Source of the DNA: Owenia fusiformis
Taxonomy: Eukaryota > Annelida > Polychaeta > Sabellida > Oweniidae
Reading direction: 5' to 3'
Length of the DNA stretch: 64,000 nt
NCBI GenBank assembly: GCA_903813345.2
Contig: CAIIXF020000011.1
Coordinates: forward strand, 17,159,754 to 17,223,753
The translations under genes and the position numbers were made by a program. The notes beneath the pieces were generated by a model. The model saw only the letters and a program-made list of their open reading frames with translations, did no database searches and was not told the origin of the DNA. This document shows, in pieces, positions 25,401 to 40,400 of this stretch (positions are counted from its first letter, which is position 1; the number at the start of each line of letters is the position of its first letter).

Positions 25401-28400
25401 GTATATATATGCAAGGAAAAATTGTTAAGACACAAGCCATGGCTCATTTGAAAGGTCTCTTTGTGCTTTTTAGATAAACAAAAAATCAGAATATTGAAAC
25501 AATCTGTGATAAGACCACTTTTTCTGTGGCCTGACTCGTATATTGGCGCAATATACCAGTTGCAGTACGTTTGTACACATGAAAGTTATATTGATAAATA
25601 ATTGTAATCCTTTAGATGACACTTTTTTGACAGAACTCCATTAGTACCATTATGTGTCGTATCAATGAAGCATATTGGTTTCTTAATTTGATATGTCATG
25701 ATATGGCACCTATGAGTTGACACATTTTCGCTGAGATTTCACACCAAGTATCATTCGACTAGAACTTTCATATTTTCTCCTCCGATGGTAGTTATACAGC
25801 ATCAGGGGTAAATGCCTTGTTATTATATACACCATTGGTTCCAGTAGCCCCGGTTCGTATTTCTGTCTTTCCACTGAAAATACGAACTTGTGTTAATGTG
25901 TCACCAGATTAAGCGACACAAACAATCTACAAATTAAGGCCAATCAGAAAATGAACAAATGTAAATGTTCAGAGCAACATACCCTTGCAAAATAAAAAGA
26001 AGATAGTGTAGCATTCTATTTCCAAAAAGAGGAACGTAAAGTTGGTCATAAGTTGGAGTTGGCACAAAGATGAACACGTACATGCTCGCAACATTCAAAG
26101 CACATCTACAGAGAAAAGAAGAATCAAAGAGTGCATATATTAATATATATCTACTAAAGTAAACCATTACAATTGTGCACTAACTATTCAAAACAACACA
26201 TCTAACATAGATAGAAACTACAGGCTAAATATACAAAAGGTATACACGAAATATATACTTGAGAAAAGTACTTTAGAATAATAAAAATGTGAATTACCTT
26301 TCCTTTGCACCGTGTGCAAAAATGACTGTTTCGTCTCGCTTTAGATTTCGGCTTGAAATGTCACAAATATGTGATGAAAAGAGGTATCGTACAACAGAGT
26401 TTGAAATAAAAGTAATGTCAAGTGTATGACTCTAGCCCATGCGAATTGAACTTTTAATGTGCATATTTACTATAACTAAAAATACATTGTTGTCACAGTG
26501 AATGTATCATAAATAAATGAGAGCTTGATACTATCCTAGTATTAACAAATAAGAAGTATAACCAAAAACCACCGAGAAAGAGAAAGAGACTAGATACCTT
26601 CACATAAGCACATATTTTGCCCATGCATAGATTATATTCAATTCATATACGTTTTGTATGAGAAATGAACTTTCAACATACTGAAAGCTTCGACCACTAG
26701 CTTATATTTATTGTAGATGAATACTTAATGGAATATAGTATAATATAATTATATTTGCATCATTACAAATCATTTATTTCGTCATGTTTATATGTCTAAG
26801 AATAATCAAAGGTAATCATGTGAAAAAAGACATTCATTGCAATTTGCAAAACAACTAAGCAAATGCAAAAATATATTTTTTATTTGAATAAGCCTTGTAG
26901 AACCCACGTATACACTCCCCTCTAAAAGTCAGCAACTCTGGTCATTCATCTGATAGTCTGTCAATGTTTGAATTACCCTCGATTAAATTAAGTCGGGAAC
27001 TGTAAACAATTTGCCATATATAAAGACACCTTGATATATAAAGAAAGCTGTTGTTATTAAACTTTTAGAGGGAAGCGCAAATACAATCACTTGTAAGAAT
27101 GTAAAACTCACCTTCTGTTTCTCCTAAGCAACACAACGATGATGATTATTACAATCAGGAGAAACAGCACGCCACCTATCGTTCCGCCAACTATAGCACC
27201 TACATTACTTTGAGGAGGGGCTGCAAGACATATTTATGACAATAAGACATCTTTAGGAGGTCAGAAGCTTGCATTAGGTCTTATTGAATATAATTCATCT
27301 TTATTTCGATACTACATTTAAGTACTTTTGAAATTTCTATTTTTGGATTTAACCTCTGGGTCGCCTTGATATGCCATCATCATGGTTAAATTAAACATCA
27401 AAGAGATAGTTAAAATCTATATTTAAGTTAATGTTATCTGGTTGCTTATTCCTGATACAGATTTTGCCACCACCGCCATAAAATGTACAAAATTTTACCT
27501 GTCTGTTTTTCTTGGCGTGAAGTTGTAGCTGATGCTTTTGCAGAGGGTCCCTCCGCTATAGTTACAGCTGCAACACTGATATCGTATCTAGTACCATTTG
27601 TTAGTTCATCTAGTGTTGCGGTTGTCCCAGTAACATTTCTAACCTCGTCTCCTGTCGACTGGGGACTTTTATATCTTATAACATAGTACCTAATGATTCC
27701 ATGTGGTATTTCAGGCTCTTCCCAGGTGACCCCAATACTATTGTGAGTCAAAGAGTTGTTTGGTGCTCTAAGATTACGCACAATAGTTGGAGCTGCAAGT
27801 GCAAAGACATTGTTATATCATGATGAAACACTGCACTATGGTCGAGAGAAGGCCCTACTGTATTACTTCATTAAATACAATGGAAGGTAAAACCTAAAGC
27901 TTTAGCCAATTGATATTGAAAGCAGAGGAAACATGATTTGGAACACATGATCTAGTTTAAGGAAAGGCATTTGTAAATGTAAAAAGAAACATTAGTCGTG
28001 ATTGACAGCGTGTCATGAGAATATGTCTGTGTTACCGAGGTACAAAAATTACACTGAACAAAAACGTTCAGTTATATCACTTGACTTACGTCCTTCTGGA
28101 GTTTGGCGACTTGTATGCCTTACATCCCCAACTGCTACTGTAACTGCTGCTATACCAAATGTATAGTTAGTATAACCATTCAATCCAGTTACTAAGTACT
28201 CCCGTGTAGTTGATGAAACTTTTGTGTCGTTTCTCGTACTATTTATCAAACTTATGACATACTCTCGCACGATACCATTACGCTTTGTTGGAGGAGCCCA
28301 TGTTAAATTGACAGTAGTATAGTTAAGTGGTGTGACGCTAAAACTTGATACTTTTTCAGGGGCTGAAAAATATATTTCACACATGGAGCACTTCAGATAT

Positions 28401-31400
28401 ATTGTATTGTATTGTATATCCTATTGTATTATATTGTATTATGTCATGTTTAGTACATTAATAATAATTGTTGATGATAACTTGTTTTAATGTATATTTC
28501 AGGTCAGTGGATAAGAGAAATATGAGCACAGAGTAGAGAACATACTGTTTGTACTAAAATTAGCTTTTCAAATGTGTTACTTGCCTGCTTCTTGTGTACT
28601 TTTTAATGCTGGATTGCTCCAAGGACCCGGACCTATAGTCGTATAAGCTCTCAGTTGTATGCTATAATTTGTAAAAGGTTCCAAGCCAGTTATGTTGATG
28701 GTTTCACCAGTAGTTGAAAACGTAGCAGCAGTAGAAGATGGTCTAGTATAATTTTGAGTTGTATTTTTCCCAGTGTTTAAGTTATGTATATAACATTCAT
28801 AAGTAGTAATAATTCCGTTTGGTCTACTTAATGGCCTAAATGTAACCGTAAATGATCGTTCTTGTGGTGTTAAAACTACGTCAGTCGGTGCATCTCCCGG
28901 AGCTAAAAAAATATATATAAACAGGTATTAACTTTTTGAACAAAATAAATAAAGGAAAATATGAAGTAATTTGATACTGTCAAAAAACTGTTTATGTGAC
29001 AGTTGGGCATTTAGAATAGACTAAATAAATGGTCATACCATCTTGCAAAGTCATAGTGTCCGCCTCTGATGATTCGCCCTTTCCTACACTATTCCAAGCA
29101 TATACTATAACATTGTACTGTTGATACGGATCTAGATCAGTGGTATACTTTGTAGCAGCTTCACCAGCGCCCATCGACCGTGTCGATTTTATCATACAAT
29201 CATCAATTTCAGTAATTGGGTAGAACTTTGCCTTGAGGAAAGTATAAGGAAAATAAGTATGATAATCAGAAAGTTTATTCAGAATTGTAAGTTGGTTAAA
29301 TTAGTTGACATAAACATTTAAATAGGAACTGCTCGGTCAAAATGCAAAATTATTTCATAAAAATGTTATTTTAATTATCTTTATTGCATAAATGTTACCT
29401 CAGCTTGTGAATCTCTGGTTATGTTATATACAGAGCCATCTATGCACACTCTAGATCCATTGAATAATTTTACGATATAGTGAGTGATTAAGCCATTTGG
29501 AGAGTTTGGATATTGCCATGATGATAGTACACTACTAGAGGAATTGGCCAATATATTCAAATTAGTCACTGCCTCCGAATCTATAAATAGGAATCACAAT
29601 AAAAATCAAGTGATCCTGAATTAAGGCCTAAATACCAATGTGGGGAAGGAACATAATTTAACAGAATTTGTGTAATGGCCAACATTTTACAGAGCGATCA
29701 TTTTTCGTCGTATAGACCTTTAACAATGCCCATTTGATATTACTCTATACGCATGGCCTCTTCTGTAATATTGGAAATACGATTCTATATACTGTAGTCT
29801 TATGATTATATAAACTGAATGAATGAAACGTAATAATACCAGTAGTATGGCTACTTACAGTATTCCAAAGTCTTAGACGTCACACCAGTTGATGGGCCTT
29901 GTTTGATAGTTGTTGCTGACACATTGAAAGTATAGTCTGTCCAAGGTCTCAGGCCAGTAACGTTGACCTCATAAGTTGATGAATCAACGTGTATAGGTGG
30001 ATATGTTCCAGTCCCATTGCTGTATGTTACTATGTACGATCGGATGATTCCGTTTAGAGTTGTTGGTTCTTGCCAAGATACCAATACCGAAAAGGCTGTT
30101 TTCTCGGTTGCGTTCAGGGACATGGGTTGACTTGGTGCTGTAATAGTGATTTCGAGTTATAATGTCTGGTGCTATATATGCTACCCTCGTAATCAGTACC
30201 TCGTATATTAGAGAGAATAGTTATTTTTAAAATAATAAGAATTGTGTAGTTATTTTAAAGGAGAATGTTCGCATTACAATACAACAGATTTGTCTGTAAC
30301 TGGCTATACGAGAGTCCTTTCAAAGTGATGCACTTAATTTTAGGGCATGTTTTGAATCGTATAGATACCAAATATGTAGCCTATGAACTTAAATGCAACA
30401 CCACTTGATACAAGGGCATGCCTCGACAAAAAGGTGAGTACTCCAAGTCGTTAATGATAAGTAAGTACATGCGCGACATTGTTTCCCATGTTGAACACTT
30501 CACATTCTAACTGAAAGTTATTTCAAAATATTTGCCATTTTTGTTCCAACCTGTAGAATACCTTGTTTGAGATTAGTGTTAAAATTACATTTCTTTAAAG
30601 TTTCTTTAAGCTTGTTTTGGTATTGTCAAAAAAGCAATCTCACCATCCTCTCCAGTGATTCCTATTGTTTCATTACTCCAAGGTCCTTCACCGATAACTG
30701 TAAATGCCCTTACTACAACGGTGTAATTGGTATAAATCTTAAGTCCAGCGACCTCTTTCTGCATCTCACTCGTAAACACCTCTATACCATTATCACTTGT
30801 GTCAGAAGCCTCCCAGTATTTAACTGAGTAATTTGTGATTATTCCATTAGGAAGAACTGTGTTTCCCCATGTTATAAGCAAAGAAGTTGAGGAAGTATTG
30901 TATACTTCGAGATCCACTGGCGATCCATCGGGTTCTGCAATAAAAGCACTGTGGTCATAACATATCCCACGGCATATTGTTTATTTTTTATTGTATCTTA
31001 TACTTGAACCAACAGTATATGCTCCGGAGCCTTAAAAATCAAATGAAGTTATAAAAATTTATAACAATCATGAAAATATAGAGATACAATTGCAATGTAA
31101 TAATGTACAGAAAACAGAAAATAGTTCAGTAAATATGTTGCAGATAATTTGCAGATTAAGTGGCCGTTGGGGTTGGTGAGCTAAGGATTGACTCTATTGT
31201 ACATAACATCAATGTTAACGAATTTATTTCACTTTACAGTGAAGGTTATTTTATGTAAGTAGGTATTGTAGAACTTACTGTCTTGGAGTGTTTCAATGAG
31301 TCGTGTTTGCTTTTCTCCGGGTCCTTTGGAGTTGACAGATTGAACCATTGTTGTATAATTCGTATACGGGGATAGATCATTTACTGTATATACAGCTGTT

Positions 31401-34400
31401 TCGTTGATTTGAATTGTTCCCCCAAGATCAACAGTTTCGCATTCATTGAGATCTATTTCAATATCAGAAGACAGTGGAATACCTGTCTCAAGACCAATAT
31501 AGCGCTCGTCAGTCTGTAAGAATACAACAGGTTCTGAGAAAATATTAGATATATTATTTTTCATTTCCACCGGCTAATGGATGATCTGAGAACTAGAAAT
31601 ACTCAAGGTACAATTTGTAGTTTTATAGTTCGTTTATAGTCCTTACCCAACATCTTGTATCATTCGGCGTTGGATGTGTCACATTAAATACAACACCTTT
31701 ATGACACGTTCCCTCGTTTTCAACTTTCACTATATAGTGGCGGACAATGCCATTTGGTTCACCTGGCTCCTGCCAAGTTATTGTTAAATTTTTTGAAGTG
31801 GGAGTTAATTGCAGATTTGAAACACTCTCTGGCACTAAAATAGAATGAATCAATTGGTGTTATTTTAAACATATTCAGTAACTTGAAAACGCCATTTTAC
31901 TGCTCTATTTACACTGATGAATGGATGTCATATTACAAAACATTGTAATACTGGAATTTCAAATTGGATGCTTGGTAGTGTGTTTTACTTGATTTTTAAA
32001 AGGCTTACGGTCTTCATCTGTCGGTTGTATAAGGGGCACTGAAGCATCACCTAGACCCTTGCTATTGCTTGCATACACTATGAACTCGTATGGAAGACCT
32101 ATCAAAAGAAGATTGAATGAAAAATGTAAATAACGACAGTAAAAAAGCAAGCATATTACTTTAAATGTGTAAAAGTAACAGATTGGTCTCTATCACATAA
32201 GTGAACTTGTGGTTAATGGCGGCAATATAATCTTTTTTCAGTTTTCTTTAATATCTATTGATTATCATAATTATCTAGCATTACATTTACAGTGTTGGCA
32301 CCCGATACCCATAAGAGGGTAGATGGTTAATTGATATTAGTCGAAAAACACTTGCTTACCTGCTCTGAGGCCACTTATAGTATGGGTCGTTGTCATTCCC
32401 ACGTTGGTTTCAATATACGAGTTATTTTCACACTCTTTATGACGAACTATATAGTTGAGTATGACACCATTGGGGATAGGTGGGGCTACCCAAGATATTG
32501 ATACGGAATTCATGTCTGTATTAGTTACATTAACATTTTCTGGCTTCCCTGGCGCTAAAAATAAAGCAATACCATGCAGTTGGTCTTAGTTCTGTATACT
32601 TTAGGTCCATTGTTTAGAACAACGGTCTGTGAAAATATACTACATGTAGTTATGGTCATCTTAAAAAGGGCTACTTAGATTAAATTAATGTACCACCAAA
32701 TGTTCACTTACGTATTTCATCTGTGAGGAAACAATCTTCACTCGGATGACTTTTGAGAGATTTAAGTTCTGCAATAACGCTAACACAGTATGAGATACCA
32801 GGCCTCAAAGTAGATATGTTAACACCGTGATTAGTAACAGAGGGTTCAACTTCACCGATAATTCCCGTTCCATTTATTAGTGAAACATTGTATCTGTCTA
32901 CGCCATTCTCACTTGTTGAGTTACTCCAGGTGATATACATGTGGTAGGGCGACCATGTTGGAGATTTCTTTTCCAATACCAAATCCCCCGGCCGGCTAGG
33001 TGCTAGAAAGAATAGTATCCAACTGACACATGGCCAATAAACATAGGATATCATTGTTCATTGGATACATTTATCTGGAATACTAATGTCTTGAAATTTC
33101 GAAAATAAATCAGCCATAGCTTACTTGTTAATTGACCTGCACCTCCATTTGCAAAAGCTTCTCTACTCTCTTCATCTCCCACAATAGACATCACGCTAAT
33201 ATTATACAACCTTCCAGGATATAAATCGGTAATTGTGAATGAAGTTGCATTCTTTGCAATAAAAGAACCTGGTTTGCCCTCATCAACTGGTGAAATGAGA
33301 ATCTTATATCCATCATAACCTCCAACAGGTGCTCTATCTGGTGTCCATTGTACTTCAATAGCCGTATCATTGATAGCTGTGGCTAAGACGCTATTGGCTA
33401 GCGGTGCCAATGGTTCTAAACAAAATATAAAGCAAACATATATACTTTATTAGAAGAAGATAAAACTTTCCCTGTTAAAAACCGTATTGGCAGTAAGTAC
33501 ATAGTGCGTTTTCATAAGATAATACATGTAAAATGAATTGCATTGACAATGCCTGGTAATGACTAGATTGGATTAAGGATATTAATGTTTAAAACTTATC
33601 GTAACAGATGAAACCTTTAATTTAATTTAATGTAGTTTCCATACTTTGAATGAAACTTACGATCACTTTTATTCACGAGTTGCATATCTTGCTTAACATG
33701 TGTACACAATCCAAAAGTAGTGGTTGGTATCTACAGGGTGATCATAAAGTAAGATCAAAAGTGCTCTAACTTTTGTAAATACTAATGAATCTGGTTCATT
33801 TTCTCACAGAATGTTGATCTACATACTGCGTTCTATGGTAACCTTGGCAACCCATGTCGATGGTACCCCTAGCAGTCAAAAAAGAAAGAAAATGGTGTGA
33901 TGTTTTCTTTCTTAATGTTTTTGGGGAATATTACCATATTTTGTTACATTCAATGCATTCTTTTATATCATTATTTCAGATGTTCATTTTATGTGTTCCG
34001 TAAATTTGCTATTATGTTCAACACACTTTTGTGACGTTTAATCCAGTCTATGAATACATGTTTGAATGCCACTCGCAAGAAAATACCAAAGTTGGTAGAT
34101 CTCTTCAAGAAAATACCAAAGTTGGTAGATCACTTCATCTTGCATTGGGATAATGTATCTTGCCTTACAACAAGTCTAGCACATAAGCAAATGGAAAGCA
34201 ATTGGTTTGAACAACTGGATATGGCCCTTACTCACCAGACATGGCTAACAGAGACTTCGTGGGGTCTTAAACTATGAACTATGGGGAGAATTTCCCATGA
34301 CAGACGAGGATCTGAAAAAGGTGGTATTCGACGGGGTGCATATTATAGGTGAAGGTGGCTTCAAACATGTGTTCATGGACTTGATTCCCGACTTGATTAA

Positions 34401-37400
34401 ATGTCCTTAAAAATGTGTTGAACATCATGGCAAATATATAGGACATCTATAATGAACATCTGGAAAATAATGATGAACAAAAATACATTGAATGTAACAA
34501 AATATGTTTGTATCCTCATAGTATATAACCATTAAGAAAGAAAACATCGAAATATTTTCTTTCTTTCTTGCTCCGGCTACCCTCGACACGGGTTGCCATG
34601 GTTACCATAGAACGCACAATATTAAATGTAACAGATTATAATTTATGTTATGTACGTATAATTAGTGGATCAATGTTCTGTGAGAAAATGAGCTAGATTC
34701 ATTAATATTTACAAAAGCACTTTTGATCTTATTTTATGATCGTAAGTGCGATTCTCGTAAATAAACGTAATAAGATGAACAAATTACTTGTCAATTGTGA
34801 AGTCTGTAGAATGCTGCTACATTTTGTCATGTTAATATCATCATCTTTTGCAACAGCTCTGACATTAACAGTTATATTTGTAGCTGGAGTGAGACTGCTC
34901 AACGTTATGGACGTCTCCTGCTGCCCAAGTTGTATAGGTGGCTTTGGTGAACCATCACCAATTGGGTAATACTGCACCTCATAACCAGTGTAATTCCCAA
35001 TTAAAGGCTCCTCCCAACTTATAATGATTGTAGTTTCATCGAGTGCTCTACTTGCTATAGTGCTCGGAGGAAATGGTTCTGAAAATAGCATAAACATGTC
35101 AAAGAACGCAGAAGAATAAACATTTGTACTTTTTGTCACCTTTCCTCTTTTTAAATGTTGACCCGAGATAAGCCTGAGGTCAATAAAATTCACTCATTTG
35201 ACAGTACATTGTAAATCAGCCATAGCTTACCTTGGTTGTATATTGTAATCTAAAATGTATTTCTGTTTGCACTTATAAATCATAATATTTGCTTTTTCAA
35301 ATGCTTATTTCTCACATCGTTTTTAACTCTCTAGTTCCAAGTAGCTGTTTTCTGGCGGTATATTGAGAATAATTCGGATTAAAATCAGAAATGTAAACAT
35401 TTAGAGGAATCTGATCTTTAAACGATACGTAATAATAGAGAGAGCTATATTTGAAATCTCTCTACTTGTTTGAAACCTTATTGGATCAAATGTTTTCTGT
35501 ATATTTACATCGGTTTTATTTTCAATACTTTGTTTTGACCTTAGTTTTACATGTTCCAGTCTTTCAACTCAGTGTTTGTTTGTTAGTTTTCAACTTTGTT
35601 TCAATTATATGGTCGGAGAACATATTCATTATATGCACACAAACACCAGGCATACACCTAGTGTGTATTTTTCGGTTTAATTTCTTGTTTGTGATATTTT
35701 GCTCTCCAACGTAACTTGGATGATCTGTACAATCATGCTTATGAGGCATCTCAATGAATTTATATGGCCCGTGCAAAGTTTGAAAACATAGTTTAGTCAT
35801 TCAAATCTTACTTTTTATGACTTAAAGAACTACTTGAGACATTTTTAAAAATGTTGTTCGTCTTATAACATTCAAATATTTGAATTTTCCGCCATTTTAG
35901 AAACAACAGTATATAGATTTTTAGATCATCAAATACATTACTGTAAACATATTATTTTATCCACTTCATTGAATAGATCGGGCAAAGGATACATTATTTC
36001 AACCATTCAATCTATGGTTTAATGCATATATAATTCTAAAAGCTTTTTATAAATAATTTGTAATGTCACAAAGATAAAATAAGTTTTAATCGTGTTTGAA
36101 TAGTTATGTACCATCGTATTCAATGAGAATGAGGACTAAAAATTTGAAATGTTTTTTCTTTAAACCACTTGTTTACGCTAATGAGTTTAATTTTTTCAAC
36201 CAAAAATTATATTTCTGAACAATGTATCAGCGCGACAACTTTAATATCATTTGAAATAAATACACAATTTTTCGAACTAAAGGTTTTTCAAAATCAACTT
36301 AACTTGAAAAGTTTCACATTTTGATAACATTGGGTAAGACTTATATTTAATCCAAAGTGGTTAAAACTTCATATGGGGCCTTTCAGAGGAGCACAATTCA
36401 ATATATCCTGATGTTCGTTTCGATATGAACAAATCTTCATTTACGCACTTTGTAAATATATGTTTAAACATAATATGAGCAACGGTGTACGTACTTAGTA
36501 GCCGGGACAGAAGAAGTGACAAAAGGAGTCATCCCTATCTTTTCAATTCTCAATAATTTTTCATGAAATGTTCTCCGAATAAACTCTATTTCGTAAAATG
36601 CTAAATACGTATTTTGTTTCACTCATTATCAATTTTCATTATAATTACAGCTTTTCAACAATTGTAACAAATATAAATTACCTTTCGTCTGTGACTACTA
36701 GTAGTAAAGTGTGCTCACTTGTTAATGAATCCTTTTTGCTGGATGGTTCGGCAGACGTATAACCCTCGTACGTAACCTCAGTCCAAACTGAATACCGTAC
36801 ACCTGCATTCAATTCTGTCAGATCAACATTTTCATTGTTATTAGTAACGTCCTTAGATTGAGCTCCTCTGCCAAATTGCTCGTACCATACTACTAATCTC
36901 TGATGTTTGAGTTTTGGCTTTTCCCATACGACGACCATGGATGTTTCCATTACTTCGCTAATAGTAAAGTTTGTAATTGGACCAGGTCCTAAAATTAAAT
37001 TCAGCCTTTGGTTAATTTATATAGTTCTAATGATATTGTTTTCATTTTATATATGTAACTCAAACTCAGGTTTATGTAATAGCTCAGGAAAAATTATTCG
37101 AAGATAGCTAAACATATGGCGGGAGAATCAACTGCCTCTCACAAGTTTTTCAAAAAATTTGTTGAATGTACACATTTTTTCAATAGTTACTGTAAAATGT
37201 CTAGTGATGTATTTGCCTCATCTATTTGAATTTTCTTCATCTTTCTTAGGTTATGTATACGCCCTTGCATTGTAACCTTATTCATTTTGTAACATGTATC
37301 TGATTTGGAACTGGTCGGCCAAATTTTGGGTGAAATTGATGTTCTCGTTTTAGCCAGTACGAATTTAGTAAAATAGCAATCTGAGTCTTAAAAGGACGTA

Positions 37401-40400
37401 ACAAGTTCTTTATGTGTGGGCACTATAATGATCGTCTTTGCCACAAATAAGATCTCAGAATAGCTTTCCCTGTATCGATAGCTTTTCCCATAGTTTTTTC
37501 TGTTGCTGAATCAGTCTTACTTCAGCACTTTTTTGTCTTGTGATACTTGTAATATTTTTGTCTCGAATTTTTTTCAGTATATACTGAACACTCTACCCCA
37601 AGTGATTCTCTGACACACTGGATGATATGCTGCTAATCAGAGGAATGACTAATATCACTATAAAATTGTTGCTTCGAATAACATCTTTATTTTTCAAAAA
37701 AACTAAAGATTCGTTTATCCCATTTTAGAAACAATTGAAAATGTTATTCCTGCATGTCCTACAAATTTTCATTGAAATCCATGCATTTTCAAAATAGTTA
37801 TATCGAAATAATAAATGTGGACGTTTTTGGCCCACCCTGAATATAATTTATATTTTGCTTGCCTACTCTACGTCATGATTTTACCAGTAAATATAACTAG
37901 AACATACAAACCAAAACATTTAAAAAAGGCCTTAGTCAAGCTTTAATGTCCTGTTTAAGAGCCCCGATTCCTTATATTGATAATTGATTCAATCTACTAT
38001 GCAACACTACGATCCCACATAAATGTACTTATTGAGACTCAATCAACTTGAGTTCTTATGAGAAATGAGGATTTCAGCAGGGGCACATGTACTTAACATG
38101 GTGACAGACATGATGGTATCCCGATGCCAGGTCATTGGTAAATGTTGTGTGTCCCCATGTTAAGTCAATGCACCCTTGTTGAAATCCTCATTTTCTCATT
38201 GGAACTCAAGTTGATCGTGTCTCAACAAGAAGATCCATGTTGGATGGTAGAATATCCATTTTCAATAGTAAGAATAGGGGTTCTTAAATAGGACATTGGG
38301 CTTGCTTTTTAGGACTAAACGGCAGTTTCTCAATACTAATAGTAACGTATGATATTAAAAAGAATATGTATTTGGAATTAAACACATTTTCCTGAATGTT
38401 GCATCGTTTCTGTTTCCGATTCTACTCAATTTGGTTTGGTTTGGGGATATCCATTTAAGATTCGTAATATACATTATTATCTATCATCACTGATAACATT
38501 GAAATCATATGTACCCGTTTTCCAAATTGGTGTTGAATTTGTGCATGTGGAACTGTTCTGGTCTTCCCCGCCAGATCGTATTACAGAGTACACACAGAAT
38601 GTATAATCTGTATATGTGGACAGATTAAAGATCTCATGTTCCGTGAACAGATCATTTTCCCTAGGAAATATCACGTCTTCCATCATGGAGTTGTGCTCAT
38701 ATAATGCTCTATAATGGGTCGCGCCATTAACGTTTATGATAATCAGTCTAATCGAAGTTGATGAAGGACCAGCTCTTGCTCCAACTCCAGGAGGTTTCTC
38801 TGGAACTGAAAACGTTTATTATAGTACATAAATGTGAAAGAAAATTCGATTAATGACTTTAACGGAGAGAATAACAAGAATATCAAATTCAGATTTGAAT
38901 TTCCGAGATCTTGTAAATTATTTTGAAAAAGGAATTTGGCCAACTTGAAGCAAGTTGAAAAATACCTTTTTGACCTTATTTGACCTTGAGAAGGTCAAAT
39001 CTCAAATCATGTGTCAGATTTGAGAAATTGTAGATGATTTTGAAAAAAGAATTTGATCAATTTGAAGCAAGTTGGAAAAAGATCCCGATGACCTTTCTTG
39101 ACCTTGAGTCTTTGAGGGTCAAATCTTAAATTGAAAGTCAGATTAGAATTAAACTTTGAAATAAAAAAGGTCAATTTGAAGCAAGTTGAAAAAATACCGT
39201 TTCGACCTTTTTTGACCTTGAGAAGGTCATTGAAAGTCACATCTTAAATCTAAATTCAGATTTGAACTCCTGAGAATTTGTAAATAAGTCAATCTTAACA
39301 GTATTTGTTAAGTTAGTTGAAGTTTTTAGAATTTGTTACAGATACCGAATGCTAACCACCAACCACCGTCCCAAAAAACGGAGACTTTTGATGGTGACAT
39401 AAAAATAGTGATGTACAATTCAAAACCTTTCAGCTCTAACATTTGAATAAATAGCATTTATGAAGATGTATTCAGTTCAATACATTATAACTCGATACAA
39501 GTATAAAATAAAACTATTTCAATGATGTATATAAATACCTTAAACAAATGACACATTATTAAAGCTCTCGTAACACATAATACTTACCGGTCTGGGGCGA
39601 GGCAATGCCAATCTGAAATGAGATGAAAATACAATTATACGTTTATTTTGAAAACCATTTTTACGTCATTATTTCACGAATCCTTCACAGAGTCTTAAAC
39701 TCCAACACGTTTTATCCATGAAGGGAAACTGATTTAATCCATAACCACTGTGATAGTCATAGGATACCATGGCAAAACAGTAACTGTGTTCTTGTATACA
39801 GTAAGGAAATCTTATTTCAATAAAAGATATATTTAAAGTGGACACCCTGTATTATACCTCCTTGAAATACATTTAATCCATAATATATATTTTATACGAG
39901 GGTCATTGACCAAAACGGACTGTTAAAGATTAATTAGATCAATTTGTATAAAATTAATCTTATAATGCACGTACTTAGAAGAAAAGTAAATCAAAAGTAT
40001 GAATTAAAGGAGGCGAACTGGTATCATGCTAACTTATGGCTTCCCTAGCTAAACCAAAGATGAGATGAATAATCATTAATAACCTTTTCTCCTGCAGATG
40101 CATTCTAATTTCAGCACTATGTTTATCAACAACATCATTATATTAGTCATAATTACATATGTATATTGAATCGCATATGGAGCTTCTATCTTGAAGAAAA
40201 ATGAAATCGTAAAGATGACATAAATAAGCAGAAGGAGACAGTAATTGCCGATTGTATCAATTTTTGTTAAATTAAATCCCTGCATTAAAACATTAAATAT
40301 ATAAAAATCTAATGAATAATATCATGAAGACCTTAACTAGTTAATGGATTAAAATGCCTTTGCATATTACAGTTGGGCAAATACTATTTTCCCAATTGAT

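Larger units (their letters stand above)
27499..38805 (-). other. FN3 ectodomain exons of the receptor phosphatase
   Basis: Sixteen exons encode about 13 FN3-like modules with typical features (W in strand B, PNG..I..Y...Y, L.P.T.Y...V). Most modules are single exons in phase 1-1. Five are exactly 291 bases: 38515..38805, 34788..35078, 33125..33415, 32712..33002 and 30644..30934. Three modules are split over two exons: 32360..32554 + 32009..32098, 31647..31834 + 31279..31513, and 29399..29580 + 29039..29231. N-x-S/T sites are dense, fitting a glycosylated extracellular region. The first five modules have counterparts in the paralogue at 2374-5115; the later ones do not within the window. Confidence 0.88.

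Noticed and set aside
25934-26167. Hydrophobic minus-strand open frame next to a possible acceptor, considered as an extra receptor exon
   Set aside because: Its hydrophobic frame does not fit the phase of the membrane exon (the in-phase reading stops), and it matches no family motif.
26297-26343. Possible small juxtamembrane exon (donor GTAATT at its low end)
   Set aside because: The acceptor is weak, the peptide is unremarkable, and splicing directly from 27112 to 21977 already keeps the frame.
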